NCBI RefSeq assembly: GCF_000220395.1
Contig: NW_004086436.1
Coordinates: 30,256-84,328, forward strand
Origin: Ichthyophthirius multifiliis
Taxonomy: Eukaryota > Ciliophora > Oligohymenophorea > Hymenostomatida
Length of the DNA stretch: 54,073 nucleotides
Direction: 5' to 3'
In this document: positions 51,367-54,073 of the stretch, in pieces
Layout: each line of letters begins with the position of its first letter
Position numbering within the stretch: position 1 is the first letter of the stretch
The notes under the pieces: model-generated
Told to the model about the DNA's origin: nothing
Seen by the model: only the letters and a program-made list of their open reading frames with translations
Database searches by the model: none
Program-made: the position numbers and the translations under genes

Positions 51367-52058
51367 TCATATAATTTATTGCATCTTTTTATCTTCATTT
51401 TTATTTTTATCTGCTTTACATCTAATTTATTTTAAAAGTTCTTCATTATAATGTGTAATTTCACATACATTATTTTCATCTTCAGCAAATCTTGATCCTT
51501 TTTTTTTATAAATTCTAAACCCATATATTCTCGGAATGTATGTTGATTAATTTTTTTAAGGTATTAAATCAGGATATCCCATTAGTAAACTTTAAGGAAA
51601 AGAAACACCAAAATAGCATCCATCAATATCAGGACTTATAAAAATATATATTTTATTAAAAAAATAGATGAAAAATTAATTACCATCTTTTTTATATAAT
51701 TATAAAAAAAAATTAATATTTATTGTATTTTTTTTACTTTTTTTTAGGTATATATACATCTTCACATCTCGGGCAATAAACCTATTTTTATAGATTTTAA
51801 CTTTTTATTTTATAAATATAAATTACTTTGACTCTTGATGTTCTTAACTCTTCACTCATGCCTAAAGGTAAAACATTTTGTCTTTCGCAAAGTACTCGAG
51901 GACAGACTCCAAATCTTCCAAGTAAATATTTTTCTCTCATCATTGCTAATCCTTTGGGAGATGTAATAAATCTGGAATGTATTAATCCATATAAATCTGT
52001 TGCTTCCTAATATATTTCTAAAAATCTTTGAATTTTATTAATTAAGCGATTTTTTTTT

Positions 52059-52097
<39 letters not shown>

Positions 52098-52469
52098 TTA
52101 TATATTTATTTATTTATATAGTATGTTTTTTTAATAATAAAATTACCTTTCATCTTCTAAATCATCATCATCTGGACTTTCTGTTGATAAAATCATTTCT
52201 AATGCTTCACTTTTATTTTGATATTAATTATTATTAACATTTTTTTTTTTTTAACTTATAATGATTAAATTTTTATTTTATTCCATATAGATTAAAATTA
52301 TCTTTTATATAATCTTCATCTACTTCGCATAAAAATTAATGGTCTTCTAGGGCACAAAACCAATTTATCCAACCTCCTTAAATATCTGAATATTATGATT
52401 CCTCTATTTTAGAATTATATATATTTTATTTTTATGATTTTTTTTGTATATTTATTTATTACCTGACAT
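51367..52469 (-). CDS. CSNK2B: casein kinase II regulatory (beta) subunit
   Basis: 242 residues after five introns (52404-52462, 52210-52255, 52026-52146, 51782-51826, 51635-51737). Hallmarks in order: WINWFCALEDHQFLCEVDED, YIKDNFNLYG, acidic loop SPDDDDLEDE, LYGLIHSRFI, and the zinc-binding Cys pairs CPRVLC and CPRCEDVY separated by about 30 residues. It ends PRIYGFRIYKK plus a charged tail. CK2 beta dimerises through the Zn site and docks two catalytic alpha subunits. First exon encodes only MS plus one base. All four Zn-ligand Cys are present. Confidence 0.96.
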
Positions 52470-52960
52470 GTTATTTGATTTTTTTTTTCTTTTGTTTAAT
52501 ATTATTTTATTTAATAATTTTAAATATATATTATAATATTAAAATTAAAAGTTATTGTAATTTATATTTTTTTAAATTAAATTTTTATATTAAATAATTT
52601 TTATAATATTTTTGTATTTTTTTTTATTTTTTTTTTAAAAAAAATTATTATATTTTTTATAAAAAAGTTATAATTTTGATGAATTTTTCTTTATATAAAA
52701 TGCATTTTTAAGTATAAATATTTAGAAAATATATACTTTTTATTGTTAATAATAGTTAACTAAAAATTAAAATAATAAAAAAACTAAATTTATATTCTTT
52801 CTATTATATTATATTATTTTTTGTATATATAAAATTCAATAAAATATTTAAATTAATAATAATAAAAATATCTATATAAGATTAACATTAAAAAATATAA
52901 ATAAAGTATTTTTTCAAAACAAAAAAAAAACATCATTAGAATTTTTCAAATAAAACTATA
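52470..52960. other. divergent A/T intergenic region
   Basis: About 490 bp between the CK2 beta start and the next plus-strand ORF; A/T blocks without a recognisable signal. Confidence 0.6.
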
Positions 52961-53695
52961 ATGAAAAACCTTGATTATTATAATGAATACACATCCTAAT
53001 TAAGTTAAATATTAATGAAGTTTATTATTATAAAATAATAATAATAAAAAAAAGAGGAAGATAATAAATAAACTAATAATAAAACTAATAAAACATTAAA
53101 AGTATATACTTCTTATATTAAACTTAATAATATTAATAATGGAACATTTTAAATTCTAATATTATATTATTGTATTTAGTTTTTTTTTATGGATTGTTTT
53201 ATTATTTTAAATAAATATCTAATATATTTTTAATTTTATTAGTAATTGTATATTTTCTATCAGTATTCATTTTCATATTTAACCGATTCTATAAATAATA
53301 ATATATAATTATTTAGAGTATTTTAATATATACATACATAATTTGGGTTAAATAGTTTACTTATTATAATATTTTCTTAAATTCAAATAAATAATTTTTT
53401 TAGTTTAAAAATAATTACAAGTTCAATTATTGATATATTATTTTATGGACATTAAATAAATAAAAGTATTCATTTTAACAAAAAAATGTAATTTATTTTT
53501 AATATATATATACCAATCATTTAGATAAAAGTCATAAAAATAGATTAAATTAGTCAAAAATTGAATCTTCTAAAAAATTCGTTAATTTTGGGAAAATAAT
53601 AATTTGTATTAATTTTTATTAAGGCATCATAATATTATAGAAATAAAGAAAAAAACTATTTATTAAATCGAACAAAAAATTATAATATAAATTGA
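52961..53695 (+). CDS. hypothetical protein, 244 residues
   Basis: Uninterrupted ciliate-code frame from ATG 52961 to TGA 53693-53695. It is Lys/Asn/Gln rich at the N-terminus (MKNLDYYNEYTSQLSQILMK), then has several hydrophobic stretches (ILILYYCIQFFFMDCFII, IITSSIIDILFYG) and a basic end (ASQYYRNKEKN). It could be a membrane protein. Base composition is as A/T rich as the flanks, and hidden introns cannot be excluded. Family unknown. Confidence 0.5.
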
Positions 53696-53736
53696 AATTT
53701 AGTCTAAAAATATAGTTAAGAAATATATATTATTGA

Positions 53737-54028
53737 ACATATTAAAGAAATTTATTTATATAGACAATTATAATTAATTATATATTTGAATATAAGTATA
53801 ATGAATAAATAAACATAAAAATTTTAGAGTTATTTTAAGGGATTTTTCTGAAATAAAATTAAACGGAAAATATTATTAATTACTTTATTAATAAATTTAT
53901 AAAAAAACTCTTTTCGAATTTCTTGATTTACAATGATTTCTAAAAACAAGAAACAAACAAATATTAATAATAAAACTTAATCGGATATATAAACAAATAA
54001 TACTCTAATTTAAATAATATATATAGAA

Positions 54029-54070
<42 letters not shown>

Positions 54071-54073
54071 AAT
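53737..54073 (+). CDS. partial exon of an unknown gene running off the window
   Basis: Open ciliate-code frame after a TGA at 53734-53736, continuing to the window end: INIKILELFQGIFLKQNQ, then NYFINKFIKKLFSNFLIYND. It lacks a start codon near its 5' end and is likely an internal exon preceded by an intron. The last bases are a TA tract, perhaps the start of the next intron. Confidence 0.4.
54029..54065. repeat. (TA)n tract at the right edge
   Basis: Dinucleotide run of the type filling introns and spacers throughout this window. Confidence 0.85.

Noticed and set aside
51635..51737. A possible 3-nt microexon (ATG) inside the last CK2 beta intron between two GT...AG-like units.
   Set aside because: A single 103-nt intron already gives the conserved reading ending in DIDGCYFG, so the microexon is unnecessary.
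1..54073. Searches by eye for tRNA cloverleafs, rRNA, CRISPR arrays, transposon ends and telomeric repeats.
   Set aside because: No convincing candidate; direct repeats present are microsatellites, the 517-bp gene repeat and coding repeats.

Overview
This window is nuclear DNA of a ciliate read with the reassigned code in which TAA and TAG encode glutamine and TGA is the only stop. Under the standard code almost nothing long is open. Under the ciliate code conserved genes appear at once: kinesin, Lon, CK2 beta, leishmanolysin, an ABC1/ADCK kinase and an adiponectin-receptor-like protein. Base composition is extremely A+T rich, introns are short (about 40-260 nt) GT...AG, and intergenic DNA is almost pure A/T. 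Together these suggest an oligohymenophorean of the Ichthyophthirius/Tetrahymena kind, with Ichthyophthirius-like composition. The species is an inference.

Layout. (1) 1-3430: a surface-protein gene present as a 3' fragment at the window edge and as a full intronless copy, sharing a 517-bp exact repeat. (2) 4041-9068 minus: a 1585-residue multipass PAS protein of the Tmc-like ciliate family. (3) 9474-17659 plus: kinesin-1-like motor, ABC1/ADCK1-like kinase and a helix-turn-helix-like protein. (4) 17859-21225 minus: PAQR receptor-like protein, a small membrane protein and an unassigned ORF. (5) 21382-23492 plus: outer-dynein-arm docking subunit. (6) 23943-26802 minus: Lon protease ending in the peroxisomal signal SKL, followed by a 3-kb A/T desert. 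(7) 29844-32795 minus: leishmanolysin (M8) with Cys-rich repeats and a likely GPI anchor. (8) 33362-37130: membrane protein and smaller unknown ORFs. (9) 37397-46520 minus: a 9-kb Cys-rich/repeat/transmembrane surface protein. (10) 48076-54073: SHIPPO-repeat axonemal protein, an unknown acidic protein, CK2 beta, and two ORFs at the right edge.

There is no operon logic; genes are individually spaced. Two themes recur: the cilium (docking complex, SHIPPO protein, perhaps the kinesin) and the cell surface (GPI-type protein, leishmanolysin, giant Cys-rich protein, multipass proteins). Several otherwise convincing genes have single-base frame or splice-phase breaks, mostly beside homopolymer or microsatellite runs, which points to base-count errors in the assembly rather than true pseudogenes. 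No tRNA, rRNA, CRISPR or transposon was recognised.
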